DNA from: Rhipidocladum racemiflorum
Lineage: Eukaryota > Streptophyta > Magnoliopsida > Poales > Poaceae
Assembly: GCA_036346355.1 (NCBI GenBank)
Contig: JAYEVF010000027.1
Span: 1,116,001-1,180,000, forward strand
Length of the DNA stretch: 64,000 nucleotides
Reading direction: 5' to 3'
Below are positions 1-12,744 of this stretch, in pieces. The notes below the pieces were generated by a model that was not told the origin of the DNA, searched no databases, and worked only from the letters and a program-made list of their open reading frames with translations. The translations under genes were made by a program, and so were the position numbers. Positions within the stretch are counted from its first letter, which is position 1, and each line of letters opens with the position of its first letter.

Positions 1-2592
1 AACGGTGTAATCGACACCCTGAGGCTCCACAAGTGAGTCCTTAGCGACTTAGTCAACTAGGGCCGTCCCATTCCAGCCATGTGGTTGCAAGTATGACCCA
101 GTTCAAAGGCTTGCAAGGTTAAGTCCTTAGAGTGACCAGGGCAAGACTACCCGAAAACCAAATCAACACTCCCAATGCCACAATCGCCCACTGATTACTC
201 TTGCCACATGCCCGGTCAAAATCATATCAAACCCCGCTTGATTACCATGCACCACGTGCCATCAACATCACATGATACTTTTCCAAAACAGGTTCAATAT
301 ATCATTAAGTCAATATTAGCATTTGATTATCCAAAATCATGTCATGAGCACGTGAAAGGTGTCTAAGCGACATACTACAATCTGTCTAAACCCATGTTGG
401 CAATTTAATAATGTCCAACTAGTAAACCACAACTAGGGTGACAAGGGATCATGGCACATACTTAAGTAATCAAGGTGTCATACAAAGAAATTGGTATTTA
501 TCTAACCCCCATGTTTAAGCAAAGTATGTTGCTAATTGAACTAGCATGCAATAGTTTAAATCAAAATAGATTTCGAAATAGGATCAACATGGTCAAAGCA
601 CAACTTGCCTTCAAAAAGTACTTGCTCTTGGTCTTGAGTTGGATCCTGAGTCAAAACTTCTCCCTCGAATCCTTCCTAAGACTTCAACGTCTACTCGTAA
701 AAGCGTGCAAATAGCAAATACCCAATAAACAATAGGCAAAACATCCCAAAACTCCAAATAAAATCCATAAACAGAGAGAACGTAATTTTCTGGATTTTTA
801 GAAACTGAATCGTCAATTTTGGAGTTAAAACGCAAAAGTTATGATTATTTAAAGTTTAAATAATCAATTAAATAATTTTGCAGAGAAAAACTTTAGTCCA
901 AAAATTAAATAAAATTTATATTTAGGTAGATCTCAATTTTATACAAATTTAGAAATTTGAATCGCTCCAATCGGAGTTGAAACGCAAAAGTTATAAGCGT
1001 TTGAAGTTTGAATCTAAATTTGAATCAATATTTCGAATTAATAAATCATTTTCTTCTTCGAAATTAATTATTGCGTCGGCATGGACACGTGGCAGCCTCG
1101 ATTGGCTGGTCGACGCCAGGTCCATGGACCTGGTCCACGCTTGGCTCGGGTCTACGGTGGACTCGGTCCACGGCTCACGTGAGGACTCGACATGTGGGTC
1201 CACTCGGGTGACGCTATCGCCGACGTCGGGGCTCGACCACAGTCGCGACATGTGGGACCCACCGTGACGTCATGGGTGACGTCGGTAACTTAGGCCCCAG
1301 GTTAGCCAGCGACATGCGGGCCCTCGACACGCGCGGGCGGCGTGTCGGCGTCTACACGCCAGCGTGCGTGGGCGCGGCCACGACCGCGTCGGTCCAACTT
1401 CCCGACACGTGGCGCAATCACGGCCGTTGGTTTGAAAATCAACCGCGGATTAGATCTAGGGTTAACACGTTGAAACTACTCGTTGATCGTGGGCCGTTCG
1501 ATTTAGATCGGACGGTCCGTATCTAATCCTATAATCGCCTTTGCTACGGACGTGGCGATTGTGAACCGCTGATCTTGATCCAACGGTCGCATCTAATCGG
1601 GTTTGGAACACGTGATCTCACCTCAACCGCTCGATCTGGATCGGCGGTCCTCCGAGCTTCGCGGCGCGATGGTTTCACTGGCGGCAGCTTGACCGGAGAC
1701 GGGGACGACGACCAAGGGCGCGGCGCCACGGGCTTCTCCGACGAGATGAAACCTCCTCGCCAGTGCGTCTCGTCGCGGACTCGGATCTGAGCTCCTTCTC
1801 GGCGGAAGACGACGACGACGGCAGCGAAAACGGCGCAAACCGCAGCGGAGGGAAGAAACAACTCCCGGCGAGCGACATGGCTCAACGCGGCGCGGCTCAA
1901 AGCGAGATGGCTCGGGAAGCGGGTGCGCAAGGATGAGGGCAACCTCTGGGACGTCTCACGCTTTAAATAGCCTCGGCGTTCGTGCTCTAGACGGAAACCT
2001 AGTTCGTTACTACGGCGGGCGCGCGGCGAGTCCGGCTCGGACTCGGCGAAGACGACGAATCGTGGCCGTCCACGTGGCACGATCGACGGCCACGATCGCA
2101 CGGGCGCGATCGGATCCGGGCCGGATACGGCTCGAACCGGTACGGGCTGATCTCAGCCGTTGGATCTTGATCCAACGGTTGGGATTGATTAGGGTTAGGA
2201 GTGGGTTCGGTCGAGTCACGTGGCTCGGGTCGGACTCGAACTCGAGTCTGACTCGGGCTCGGTCGGATGAACAGTAACCGACCCGGTCGGTCCTTTTCCA
2301 GCGAATTAATATTTAAAATAATTCCCAGTAATTCATTTAATTCATTAAAAATAGCAAAAGACTCAGAAAAATTCCAGAAAAATTCTGGAAAATATTTTGG
2401 ATCATTTTGGACTCAAATAAAATATTTCCAACAAAATTTTATTTGCAAAATTAAATTCTTTAATTATTTCAAAATGGAATAAATTCAAATAAATTCCAAA
2501 TAAATCCAAATAAATTCCAGAAGATTCCAAAAATTCACCAAAGTGCCAAATCACACATGAATTTAAGAAAAGCAAAATTTTGGGATGTTACA
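1..2592 (-). mobile_element. Gypsy-type LTR, distal end outside the window
   Basis: Read on the minus strand, the segment begins at 2592 with TGTAACATCCCAAAATTT, the same start as the solo LTR at 54998. Then come an AT-rich stretch (2290-2590), a TATA-like CTATTTAAAG at about 1961-1970, a GC-rich transcribed leader, and a donor-like AG|GTGAG near 1617-1623. This order (TATA, GC-rich leader, splice donor inside the LTR) is typical of long grass Gypsy LTRs. Open frames in the GC-rich part, such as 1544-2101 minus, are by-products of composition. No coding domain is visible. The far end lies left of base 1. It abuts the LTR at 2593, so it is probably nested in that element; the expected TSD copy ATAAC is 2593-2597, and its partner would be outside the window. 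Confidence 0.65.
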
Positions 2593-4308
2593 ATAACATG
2601 TCAGCAAGGTAATAACTAAGCATTCTACCGCAATATAGCTATAATTGAAAGTATGCATGCAATTTGTAAAATAACTTCAAAGCATAATTGTGAATAATAG
2701 GAGCAATCATGTTCAATGAGTAAATTAGTGCCTTGCTGCTCGTTCTTGACGTCGTAGACAAAGTCGTACTCCGGGGTCTCTTCCGAAGCGTCAATACCTA
2801 ACGAGGAAATCCAATTTCAAATGAACACCAATCAAGAATCAAACAATGAACAATGCCAAAATATGCTTAATCATGCATGAAGTGTTCATGATATGTCCTA
2901 TTAATCATAATATGCAACTAGGAATTGGTTTGATTTGAGTTGAATTTTGAAACAAGATAAATTAGACTTTATCAACTGCAGGCGGCAGTACCGAAGTTAT
3001 AAGTGCGGTAGTGCCGGAGGCACGGTACTACCGGCCTCAACACGGTGGTAGCTATTTTCCAGTACGGCGTGTTTTTGGTCCCCGTCGAGCGGTACTACCG
3101 GGGCAGGCTTAGGAGCGGTAGTGCCGGACTGGCGTTACTATCGGCCCAATAATGGAGGTAGTTTATTTCTAGAGGAGGGTGTTTTTAGGTCTGGGGGGCG
3201 GCAGTACCAGACCTATAGAGCGGTAGTGCCGGAAGGGCGGTACTACCGGCAATACAACTTCGGTACTGATTTTACGGAAGCGATGTTTTCTAGATTTTCT
3301 AGCGGAGCGGCAGTACCGATGGCAAATGGGCGGTAGTGCCGGATTTTGTGAGAAAATAGGATTTGGGCTTTGGCTTGGGTTTTCGGATAGCGTTTGCGCA
3401 ATGCACTTATGTACTATAGAGGAAATGACTAAGATAGGGCCTTACCACAGTGGGGAGACCCTAGCTCTTGCGGTGGAGCTCGATTCGATGAGGTGCTCAA
3501 GAATGTCGAAGTGACGCCGGTCTTCGCGTTCGCCTCCTCCTCTTCGCTTGTGGCACAATGCTGTCACTTCCTTGGGCTTGAAACAACTTCTCCTCCTACT
3601 CCTCGAGCTAGAAAACTAACATGCACCACCCAAACCAAAGCTTGGAGATGAAGTTCAAGAAAAAACAATGGATGAGCCCCCAAGTTGCAAAAATTTCAGA
3701 ACATGCAGAGAAGAAAATCGATTAGAACTCACCCAATACTTGGTGCCTCAAAAATCTAATTGGATGGATTTGAAGCTTGGAATGAGAGGAATCCAATGTA
3801 TAGCATGCACAAGCTCAAACCAAATTTTTGGATGGATTTTTGGGGCTTGAATGGAAGATTGAATGGGGTTCTTGCTCTCCTCTCTTTGCTGTTTTTCTGG
3901 TTGGGGAGGAGCAAATGAGGTGGCTTTGAGGAGAAAAAGAGGTGGAAAACTCTTATATATGGTTACCACTTTATCCCTTACATATGGGCCAAGGTCCCAC
4001 ATGTCATAGAGTGGGTGAAAAGGTATGGGTAGGTTAGAAAAGTGAGAAAAATAGAGTAGGTATGTGCAGTCCACTCCCTCTCACTTGCAAGTAGGGTCCA
4101 CATGCCATAGACTATGGGCAAAATGAACATTGGTGTGAATGAATAGCAGTTTTTAGAGTGTCATCAACATCCATAATTTCATACCCATTCCATGTAAAAT
4201 GATGTTAACACTAATGAAGTCTTAATGAGTGTAAATTATGCCACTACATGTATGATATGAGCATGATATGCATGACTTAATAACCAAAAATAATTTTGGG
4301 CTGTCACA
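2593..4308 (-). mobile_element. Second Gypsy-type LTR, interrupted by the LTR at 1-2592
   Basis: On the minus strand the segment starts at 4308 with TGTGACAGCCCAAAATTA. A TATA-like ATATATAAGA lies at about 3951-3960 and is followed by a pyrimidine-rich leader and a donor-like GTGGTAAGG near 3440-3450. It contains a cluster of palindromic repeats at 2985-3345. No retroviral coding domain is visible. The segment stops abruptly at 2593 where the other LTR starts, which suggests that its distal part was displaced beyond the left edge. It appears to sit in an intron or upstream region of the host gene whose exons start at 4833. The right border is clear from the LTR start motif; no TSD could be tested. 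Confidence 0.6.
2985..3345. repeat. Palindromic CGGTAGTACCG-type repeat cluster in an LTR
   Basis: Short units of the form GCGGTAGTGCCGG and GGTACTACCGG recur about a dozen times in both orientations, for example near 3001, 3031, 3091, 3117, 3236 and 3330. Each is a near-palindrome, and neighbours can pair with one another. Spacing is irregular, so this is not a CRISPR array or classic satellite. A similar arrangement with a different core (CCGGACACTCCGG) occurs in the Gypsy LTRs at 12745 and 13480. Confidence 0.75.
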
Positions 4309-4832
4309 TTCCTGCTCATATACAATATATTTATTTGATCTACAAATATGATTCCTACTAGTTTATTTAGTCAAATAAATAAACTGTAGATTTGATATAT
4401 ATGACTATATCTATTTGATCTTATCTGAATTAGTTAAGTATGAAAAGAAGTATCGATTTGATATGCTAATGCAACTCGATCTGATATGGCATGAATCTAT
4501 TTAATCTGATCTGATATGATTCACATTGGGTGGCAAGTGCTAGTTTATCTCCACAATAAGATGCATCAGTGAGATTATGTTGGTTTATTTTGTGTTTCAT
4601 ATGATACAAAAATAATGTTCCCGAGTGCTGTGTTGGATGCTCCAGAATATACCATCTAGCAAATGGTTTTCAACAACTTCAATGCCAAGAAAATATTTGG
4701 CATTTCTTTTGCTATATGGGCATTCTTCCTGATTATCATGATCTCATGACCCTTCATGAAGTTTCATCTAAGTTTTACATTTATGTCATCTTTATTTCTA
4801 CATAATTTACCTGATAAACTTTGTATCTTTAG
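4309..4832 (+). other. Probable host-gene intron
   Basis: AT-rich unique-looking sequence between the LTR border at 4308 and an acceptor site TTTGTATCTTTAG ending at 4832. No ORF or transposon feature was recognised. It is called an intron because an open exon with a correct acceptor and donor follows directly. Confidence 0.45.
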
Positions 4833-4896
4833 GTGGTCCTACAATTCAAGCGTCTTGCAAATGTGTCAGGGAAGGAAATTGATGCCGCAGGAGATG
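4833..4896 (+). pseudogene. Exon A of a host gene disrupted by Copia-1
   Basis: A 64-nt open segment is flanked by acceptor ..TATCTTTAG at 4832 and donor GTGCGT at 4897. It reads VVLQFKRLANVSGKEIDAAG and then one D, ending in phase 1. The next segment (4977) supplies exactly the two bases needed, giving a continuous GDGDVLVIF reading. I do not recognise the protein. Upstream exons are not visible, perhaps because of the LTR insertions at 1-4308 or because they lie outside the window. Evidence that this is a real gene is the matching splice phase and the clean reconstruction of the next exon when the retrotransposon is removed. Confidence 0.6.
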
Positions 4897-4976
4897 GTGC
4901 GTCATAAATATGTTGCTTCATCTTAGTAGTTCAACCACTTTCCGTCGATAACATCGCTATCTTGTTTTTGTTGCAG

Positions 4977-5024
4977 GCGATGTTTTAGTTATTTTTGATC
5001 TCCGAGCTGATCAATCGTTGTTTG
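4977..5024 (+). pseudogene. Exon B, 5' half, cut by the Copia-1 insertion
   Basis: The exon starts after acceptor TTGTTGCAG (ends 4976). It reads DVLVIFDLRADQSLF before meeting the Copia-1 LTR at 5025. The last five bases, GTTTG (5020-5024), are the target-site duplication and recur at 51322-51326. Removing 5025-51326 restores an uninterrupted exon of 67 nt that runs on through EAGWLE to a donor at 51346. The function is unknown to me. The insertion separates the last codons from the rest by 46 kb, so normal protein is unlikely to be made from this allele. Confidence 0.65.
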
Positions 5025-5243
5025 TGTTAGACAACCTCGCTATCGAATAATCCGGGGTTGCCTAATAGATCTAAACTGGAGAACAGAGAGAGAGGGAGAG
5101 AGACACAATATGTGGGAGGACTACTCTGATTTATTATTCTGATCCTTCTATGTACACGGGGTGACCCCCTGCCTCCTATTTATAACCTATCGCTAGGGTT
5201 TCAGGAGAGTCCACATGGGCCACGACGGGCCGGTTTCCTAACA
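5025..5243 (-). repeat. Copia-1 3' LTR (219 bp)
   Basis: Begins TGTTAGACAACC and ends TTTCCTAACA on the plus strand. It matches the right LTR over its length once the hAT MITE is removed from the latter (219 versus 218 bp), with scattered substitutions such as CTACTC versus CTGCTC. Contains CCTATTTATAACC (5175-5187), a TATA-like element. Confidence 0.92.
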
Positions 5244-5256
5244 CTCCCCCTTGGAC
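5244..5256 (-). other. Copia-1 polypurine tract
   Basis: CTCCCCCTTGGAC directly inside the left LTR is, on the minus strand, a purine-rich run ending in AAGGGGGAG just before TGTTAGG. This is the expected plus-strand primer position and sets the element's orientation. Confidence 0.8.
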
Positions 5257-5484
5257 TCTTCACCGCGAGATGCATATGCCTCATCAAAACTCTAGAAAAA
5301 CCCAGTGGGAAAAATACTTGAAGAAAGAGTACATAGCATACGCTTGCTGTGTTTCACGGATTGCCTCATCAAAAACCTTATGTAAGAAAACTTCGATGAA
5401 AAACTTACTTAAGGAAAAGAGTACAATCCACCCAAACTTCAATGTTAATCTTCAAGATTCACGTTGGGTACTCAAACTTCATGT

Positions 5485-7362
5485 TCAAGATTTATATAGG
5501 AGTATGTGAAAATCCCCCCCTGAAATTTGCACTTCTCTAAGCCTCATCATCCCGATTCCTCTAACACATCTTTCAAAGGAAGATGCTGGGAGTGACTTAG
5601 TGAATAAATCTGCGAGATTTTCACACGACTTAGTATGCAATATTTTTATCTCGTTCATCTTATGCATTTCATGAGCATAAAAGAACTTGGGGTTTATATG
5701 CTTTGTGAGGTTACTCTTCACATATACCATTTGCACTTGAGCAACACAAGCTGCATTATCTTCATAGATAATAGTGGGGGTTTGTTCCATGTTCAAACCA
5801 CATGACTTCTTAATGTGGTGAACCATTCTTCGAAGCCATGCATATTCTCGAGAGGCTTCATACAAGGCAATTATTTTTGAGTGGTTTGTCGATGTTGAGA
5901 CAAGAGTCTGCTTAGACAACTTCCACGAAATTGATGTTCCACCGCAAAGGAAAACATACCCAGTTTGTGACTTGCTAGTATGCGGGTCCGATAGGTACCC
6001 AGCATCGGTATAGCCAACCAAATTCAATTCATTGTTTGTTCTATAGAACAAGCCGAGATCTTTGCTTCCGTGGAGGTAACGGAAGATGTCCTTCACCCCT
6101 TTCCAATACCTTTTGGTGGGTTCTGCACTGTACCGTGCTAGCAAATTCGCAGCGAACGCAATGTCCGGCCTAGTGCTATTTGCAAGGTACATGAGCGCTC
6201 CAATTGCACTTAAATATGGGAATTCCGCTCCCAGGACTTCCTCCCCCTCTTCTCTAGGCCTGTATGGGTCTAGGTCTGCTTGGAGTGACCTTCCGACCAT
6301 TAGGGTCTTTGCGGGGTATGCCTTTTCAAAACCAAATCTCTCCAACACTTTCTGCGTGTATGATGATTGGTGTACCAAGATTCCGCCTTGGACATGTTCA
6401 AGCTGCAAGCCTAAACAGAACTTGGTTTTACCCAAGTCTTTCATTTCAAACTCAGACTTCAAGTTTGAGCATGCTTCTTCAATTTCTTCATCCGTCCCAA
6501 TGATGTTCAAGTCATCTACATAGAAGGAGATTATACAAAATCCTTTCGGGGATCGTTGTATAAATACACATGGACAATCTTCGATGTTCGTGTAGCCTTT
6601 CTTGCAAAGAAAGCCACTCAAGCGATTGTACCACATTCTTCCTCGATCGTTTTAAAACATACGTGATTTCTCCAATTTCACATCAGATAGGTTTTCGCTT
6701 GCTCTGTCTTGGTTCGGGATATGGATACCTTCTGATACTTTCATGTGTATCTCCGAATCCAAGTTTCCATACAAGTATGCTGTGACAACATCCATTAGCT
6801 TCATTCTCAACTTCAAGTTGACTGCCATTGAGATCAAGTATCTAAAGGTAATTCCACCCATGACCGGAGAATAGGTTTCTTCATAATCAACCCCAGGACG
6901 TTGAGTGAAACCTTGAGCGACAAGCCTTGCCTTGTACCTTACAACTTCATTGTTTTCATTCCTCTTCCGAACAAAAACCCATTTGTGACCCACGGGGATT
7001 ATATGGGGAGGCGTGCGGCACACAGGCCCAAACACCTCTCTTTTGTTCAGAGAGACTAACTCTGCGGTGATTGCCTTCTTCCAATCTTCCCAATCGAGCC
7101 TTTTCTTGCACTCTACGAGAGATGCGGGCTCGGGATCATGATCAATGATTGTGGCAATCTTCTTTGCAAAGTATGCATCGACATTGGCTGTTGCTCTATT
7201 CATTGATTCTCCCGTTATTACAAAGTTTATGGCCATTTCATCATGGGGTGCTTCATGCACTTCTACTTGCTCTTCATTGCTATTTCCCATTCCAGGAGCA
7301 AGTTCCTTTAGTTTTTCTACGCCAATGTGTGCGCACACATTATTTCCGGCGGCTTCTTCCAA
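5485..7362 (-). pseudogene. Copia-1 reverse transcriptase and RNase H
   Basis: C-terminal part of the Copia pol polyprotein. The frame from 7362 to 6652 starts in the integrase-RT linker and carries the RT N-terminus, with WKKAITAELVSLNKREVF, the conserved KWVFVRKR, YKARLVAQGFTQRPGVDYEET and MDVVTAYLYG. A stop and frame change near 6640-6655 separates it from the frame 6636-5485, which carries the catalytic YVDD in FYVDDLNIIG, LGLQLEHV, the RNase H segment with GYTDAGYLSDP and YEDNAACVAQ, and the C-terminal TKHINPKFFYAHE. Catalytic aspartates are present, but the frame break inside RT makes the copy non-functional as read. Two substitutions in RNase H (STNHSK for the usual ST.AE) also suggest decay. 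It copies element RNA into DNA in cytoplasmic particles. Confidence 0.88.
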
Positions 7363-7389
7363 TGGAAGGTTTAGATCTGGAATTGCCTT

Positions 7390-8391
7390 TTACACAGGCT
7401 TCTTTCCAATGCCAGGTCTCAACTGGCTCCCCTTCTTGCTTTGGGGCACTTTTGTGATTGGCTGTGGTAAGTCCTCTTGCCCAATTTTTCCCAGACGTCT
7501 CCGGGTACTTTGGGTTTGAGAAGCCAGATTTCCTGTTCTTTTACTATGAGGCCTCTGAACAGGATGAGGGATACCTTCTGCTTTCTTTGGTATTTCCACC
7601 CTCTCTGGTGCATTTCTTGCTGCTATATGCGACTTAACCACGCTCTTCATATCACAAAAATGATCAGGCAGTTCATTTGCTAAATTCTGCAAATCAATTG
7701 TCTTCTTGACTTCTCGATTAGCTTCATTAGTGCGAGGGTCATGCGCGGGGATCCCAATGGAATGCCATATGATTTCTCGGCATTTTTCATCCAATGGTTC
7801 ATTTCCCCCCCCTAATGACAGGAAAACGATCCTCGTCAAAGATGCAATTAGCGAATCGGGCTATATTCAAATCCCCAGTCATGGGTTCCAAATACCTGGT
7901 TATGGATGCACTTTCATAACCAACGTATATCCCAGACTTACGGAGATGACCCATTGCAGATTTGCTGTGGGGGTGGTATAGGTACATATACCATTCATTC
8001 AAATCTTCAGGATGACCCATTGCACTAGTTGCATAGTTGAATGGATGTTGTAGGCCGATGGTCTATAATTGATGAGTGCTGCTGCGTGCAGGACTGCGTG
8101 TCCCCAACAAGTGTTGGGCAAGTTACAACTCTGCAAGAGTGGTAGGGTAATAAACTTAATCCTCTTTATTAGTGCTTCAGCTAGTCCATTTTGCATATGG
8201 ATGTGCGGTACAGAGTGCTCAACAGATATTCCAGTTACTGTGCAATAATCATCAAATGCCTTGGAAGTAATTTCTCCGGCATTGTCCATTCGAATGGACT
8301 TCACGCGATGATCGGGAAAAGCATTCTTAATTCTGATGATCTGCGAGATCAGCTTTGCGAATGCATGATTCCTTGTTGACAACAAACATAC
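7390..8391 (-). pseudogene. Copia-1 integrase catalytic core (C-terminal part) and linker
   Basis: On the minus strand, 8385-7999 reads as an integrase core: RMDNAGEITSKAFDDYC holds the second catalytic Asp, and SVEHSVPHIHMQNGLAEALI the region of the catalytic Glu. The usual NG.AE is followed by LIKRIK, and there are further frame breaks towards 7839-7390, the low-complexity linker (SKRTGNLASQTQS). The N-terminal half of integrase is at 28458-28814, separated by Copia-2, which inserted at 8391/8392. Integrase joins element DNA to host DNA. Confidence 0.83.
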
Positions 8392-10017
8392 TGAAGGGAA
8401 TATGCCCGAGAGGCAATAATAAATTGTTTATTATCATATTCCATGTTTATAATAGATGTTTATTTCTCATGCTAAAATTGTATTAATCGGAAACGTTAAT
8501 ACATGTGTGTTTAATAAACAAAAGAGTTCCTAGTAAAGCCTCTTTTTAAACTAGCTCGTTGATTAACTGATGATCAAGGTTTCCTGATCATGAACATTGG
8601 ATGTTGTTAATAACGGGGTCATGTCATTAGAAGAATGATGTGATGAACACACACCCAAGTTGGTATAGCAAATACGATCAAGTCATTTAGATTGTTGCTG
8701 TATCAAACAAATACGAAATAGCTCTTTCCCTTAGACCATGAGATGATGTCAATCACTAACTCCGGAAGAGTACTTTGATGACATCAAACGTCACTCCGTA
8801 ACACGGTGACTATAAAGATGGATTTGGGTACTATGAAAGTATTAGTTGAGGCTCATGCATCAAGAGTGGGATTTGTCCATCCAGATGACGGAGAGATATA
8901 CTCTGGGCCCTCTCGGTGATATCACATTGACATCGCTTGCAAGCATGTGACTAGGTCACAAGAATGTCATATCACGGAACGAGTAAAGAGTACTTGTCGG
9001 TAACGGGATCGAACTAGGTATAGTTGATACTGATGATCGGATCCCGGACAAGTAAAATATCGTGAGACAAAAGGAATTGGTTATGTCGTTTCTGGTTTAC
9101 GCGATCACTAGTTCATCGTTGAGTGAATGGGAGTCATTATGGATCTCCGTGATCCCGCCGATGATTATTGATATGAGAGGTGTCTCAATCATGTCCATTT
9201 TATTCACGAACCGTAGGGTGACACACTTAAGGTTCATCGATGCATTTGAGTGGATACTAAACACCTGAGAAAAGTATGGACATTCAGGATCGCTTTGAGT
9301 ATCGCGAAATAGTTTCGGGATATCGAATAGTTAAAGGGGTATAAGTAATGTTTGTTAATTAAAAGAATTAACAAATATTAAAATATCTGAAATAAAAATG
9401 TTTTATTTATTTATGGGAGAAAACCCTTTCATTTCTTGAGTGGGGTTTTAATGGAAACCAAAGTGGGTTGATTTAAGTGAGTGGAGAGATCACTCACATG
9501 AAGAGAGGAGGGCAAGGGGCACCCCCATGCGCCCGGCCACCCCTTGGCTTGCCTCCTCCTCCTCCTATAAAAGGGAGGAGGAGCTCCTCTCTTTGGTGTT
9601 CATCCATTTGACCCTTTGGTTGGTCCATTCTCCCTCCTCCTCGCCGATCCGCTTTAGCCGTGGCTTATGCGGCGCTGCTGAGTATTTCTCCACCACCACC
9701 ACTAAGTCAGAGTGTTGTTGGAGTTTTCCGGGGATCCTCTACTTCTGCTGCCCCGCTGGAACGAGGGATTGGAGGTCATCGTTGATCCGTACGTGTGACC
9801 AAGTACAGAGGCGCTGCCGTTTGTGGCGCTCATCTTCGCGACTTCGAAGTCGAGTGTACCTCTACATCAACCACGTTTGTTTGCGGGAACGTTATTCCCG
9901 TTTTAGGTCTCTGAGGGTGAGTCCTTCAAACCGTTTACTTGCATCTCCTAGATATGATCTTGGTGTTTGGTTGCAATCGTAGGAAAATTTTTGTTTTCCA
10001 TGCTTCGAAACCCATCA
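8392..10017 (+). repeat. Copia-2 5' LTR (1626 bp)
   Basis: Nearly identical to 26812-28452 over its first 580 bp. Differences are clustered afterwards, for example 8975-9010, 9285-9370 and 9640-9700. It contains the TATA-like CCTATAAAAGGGAGG at about 9565-9579, upstream of a pyrimidine-rich leader. Short ORFs in it have no recognisable homology. Confidence 0.93.
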
Positions 10018-10031
10018 GTGGTATCAGAGCC
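10018..10031 (+). other. Copia-2 primer binding site
   Basis: TGGTATCAGAGCC at 10019-10031, one base after the LTR end, is the classic complement of the 3' end of plant initiator methionine tRNA. It primes minus-strand DNA synthesis. Confidence 0.93.
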
Positions 10032-10647
10032 GTGTCTATGCGTAGATGTTTTGTACGGTTTAAAACACATGTGGATGTGGGCGTTGATGATCATGTTATT
10101 GCATACTTTCGTGTATTTTGGATCATGGTGGCATAGTGGGATTTGAAGCGGCCCGGACTAACCTTACATGTCCTCGCACATGAGACTTGTTCCACGCCGA
10201 CATGCAACTAGTATTGCATAAGTGGCTTTGCGGGTGTCTGTTTCTCCTACTATAGTCATGATCTAATTTACAACGGTTTGCTAATAATGTTTTTATCACC
10301 GTTGTGGTTCTTGTTCGTAGGTAAGAACAGTTTTTTCCTAGAAAGCCCAAAACCACGTAAAATATGCAAAATAAATTAGAGGCGTCTAACTTGTTTTTGC
10401 AGGGCTTGTGATGTGATATGGTCATTGATACAAAGATTGTTGTATGAAATGAAATTTATTGTAAATTTAAACAACCGGCAGGAGCCATTTGGTTGTTTTT
10501 TCTTTTATGGCCTGCGTGCTAAGTATATGTCCATGTGATATATTGTAATGGAGGAAGACAATCAAGATGGCAGCATCATGGACCTTGGTGCCATGCCGAT
10601 GGAATGATGGAGATCATACCATGTAGCACAAGATGGAGATCAAGTGC
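10032..10647 (+). other. Copia-2 untranslated leader, 5' part
   Basis: Non-coding stretch between the primer site and the Gypsy insertion at 10648. No ORF with recognisable homology. It continues at 22273 after the Gypsy element and leads into gag near 22821. Confidence 0.75.
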
Positions 10648-12744
10648 TGTGAGAACCCCCTTCCTATCTTTATCTTCAGATCAGACGCCGCTTCATCAGA
10701 GCGTATAGCACCGTATAGCAACAGGAAGCCTCGACATCAAAATCTGAACCTAAAAATTGATCGACGGATCGAACCCTTAGCTGACCGGTGCTGTCGCATC
10801 ACGATCTTTGGATCCCTGGATCAGTAGCCCAGTATCGCGTACCCACAACCCGAGTATCAATGCACGAAAAGATAAACTAAGATAATTTACATAACTGGGT
10901 GTAAACCTTACACGAGTACATTACAAAATCCAAAAGAAGTAAAGCGGCAATGAAACAAAGAAAGACAACCGGTAATGGCCCGACCACCCCACAAAGCATC
11001 GACCGAGGGAGGGACTACGGCCGCAACACTCGCAGAAAAGGGGCTCGCCATCATCCGACATCATCATTACCTTCCTCTGTGGAAAAAGGGTTAGCGAAAG
11101 AACGGTGAGTACACGTATGTACTCGCAAGACTTTAGTGTATGCAATTATAATTAATATGCAGGCTGATACAATTGAAATGGCTACTACACTAAGTCTATT
11201 GCGGAAAGCAGGATTTGAAACAGTTCATCGAAATGTAATACATAATTTAAAAGACAGCAGTTTGAATAAAACATACTTACAGTATATTTAGCAACTGAGC
11301 TCCACAGCTGCCACCATCCATGGTCGCAGCTGGGATACGAATCGACATCCATACATAATCCCATCGAGAATCATATACACATATCCACAATTCCATCAAG
11401 TACCATTCCACCACATACTTTATACCGACTCCGAAATAGATTTTTGTTTTCAAAACCAAACCAAATCTCTATACTTGATATGATTAGAGAAGATTGCTCA
11501 TAACCGTGAGCACGGCTAATCGATTAGAATTATTTGATACTCTGCAGAGTTTGCGCACTTTACCCAAACACAACTCAGACTTGCATCCCTGTCATCCAGG
11601 GTACACGCGATACACGAGGTATCCGATATACAAGAATGATCTATTCTTTCCCATCGTTGAGGTTATAGCCACACCCCAAAGACCGTGACGGAAAACCCAC
11701 TACTATGGCGATAAGAGGCCAACCACCACTCAGGCGGCCACGGAATACTCATCGTGACGACGGCGAATTGTTGGCCGCGGCATTACCCCATAGCAAGGCG
11801 TACACCGTTGTATCAACAAACATGAACTAGAGCGATTCCTCGCCGCAAAAGTACAAGCGCACACACGAGGCGCATACGCGGGTCGTGAGGACACACACAC
11901 CGCGCTTGATCGCTCAACACAGGGAAAAGGTCCACTCTTCGCCTACCAACAGGCATGGCTATCCTCACACTTCAAGTACTAGAATAGGCTGCCCCATCCC
12001 AGATTGCGCGGTTGCACGGTGTTCAATTCAAAAACCGTCACAAGTTCGGTCCTTATATTTTTGCCTAGTGACTCAAGCGGGGAACTCCACTTAACTCGCC
12101 AACCAATCGCCACCATGTTTAACTAGCACATATTATACCTCCCGCCAAGTCTAATTACCAACTAGACACTTCACATTTTTATCAAATTACCTTTACAAGT
12201 CACATTTCCAAAACATTTCCAAAACTAGTTACAATTATCATAAGTTTTGAGCATTTGGTAAATGACTGACTTTGCTCATCTCTATTGCAGTGTCTAAGCA
12301 TATGCATTTACTAAGTCGTTTATACCCAAGTGACATTTTATTAAATTGTCTAACCCTACTAAGGTTATCACTGATCTCAGGGAATTAAATTGAGGGAAAC
12401 CACCAAATCAGGGTATATCTACCATTCCCACAAACTAGCACTTTACTGAATATAAACATGCATATAGTTTGAGAAATCAAAGTAAACATCGTGAAATATA
12501 GGTTTCAAGATGGTCAAAGGAGGTGCTTGCCTTGTTGTTGCACTTCGGTGATGTCCGGGATGATGTTCGGGTCGTTCGAGGCGAAGCCCGACTCGCTAGC
12601 CTCTAATCGATCAAAGCAACAAAAACGACAGAAAGAAATACAACTTAGCAAAAGAAAGATTTAAATGCACAACAAAATGCATGCCATGCGAAAGAAACAA
12701 CAAAACACCGCAATTTGCAAAACCCACAACCGAACAGACCAGAG

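Noticed and set aside
1544..2101. 185-codon minus-strand ORF as a gene
   Set aside because: It lies in the GC-rich leader of an LTR, is arginine- and proline-rich in every frame, and has no recognisable domain.
10018..10035. tRNA gene at the initiator-Met-like sequence
   Set aside because: Only the 3' complement of the tRNA is present; it is a primer binding site next to an LTR.
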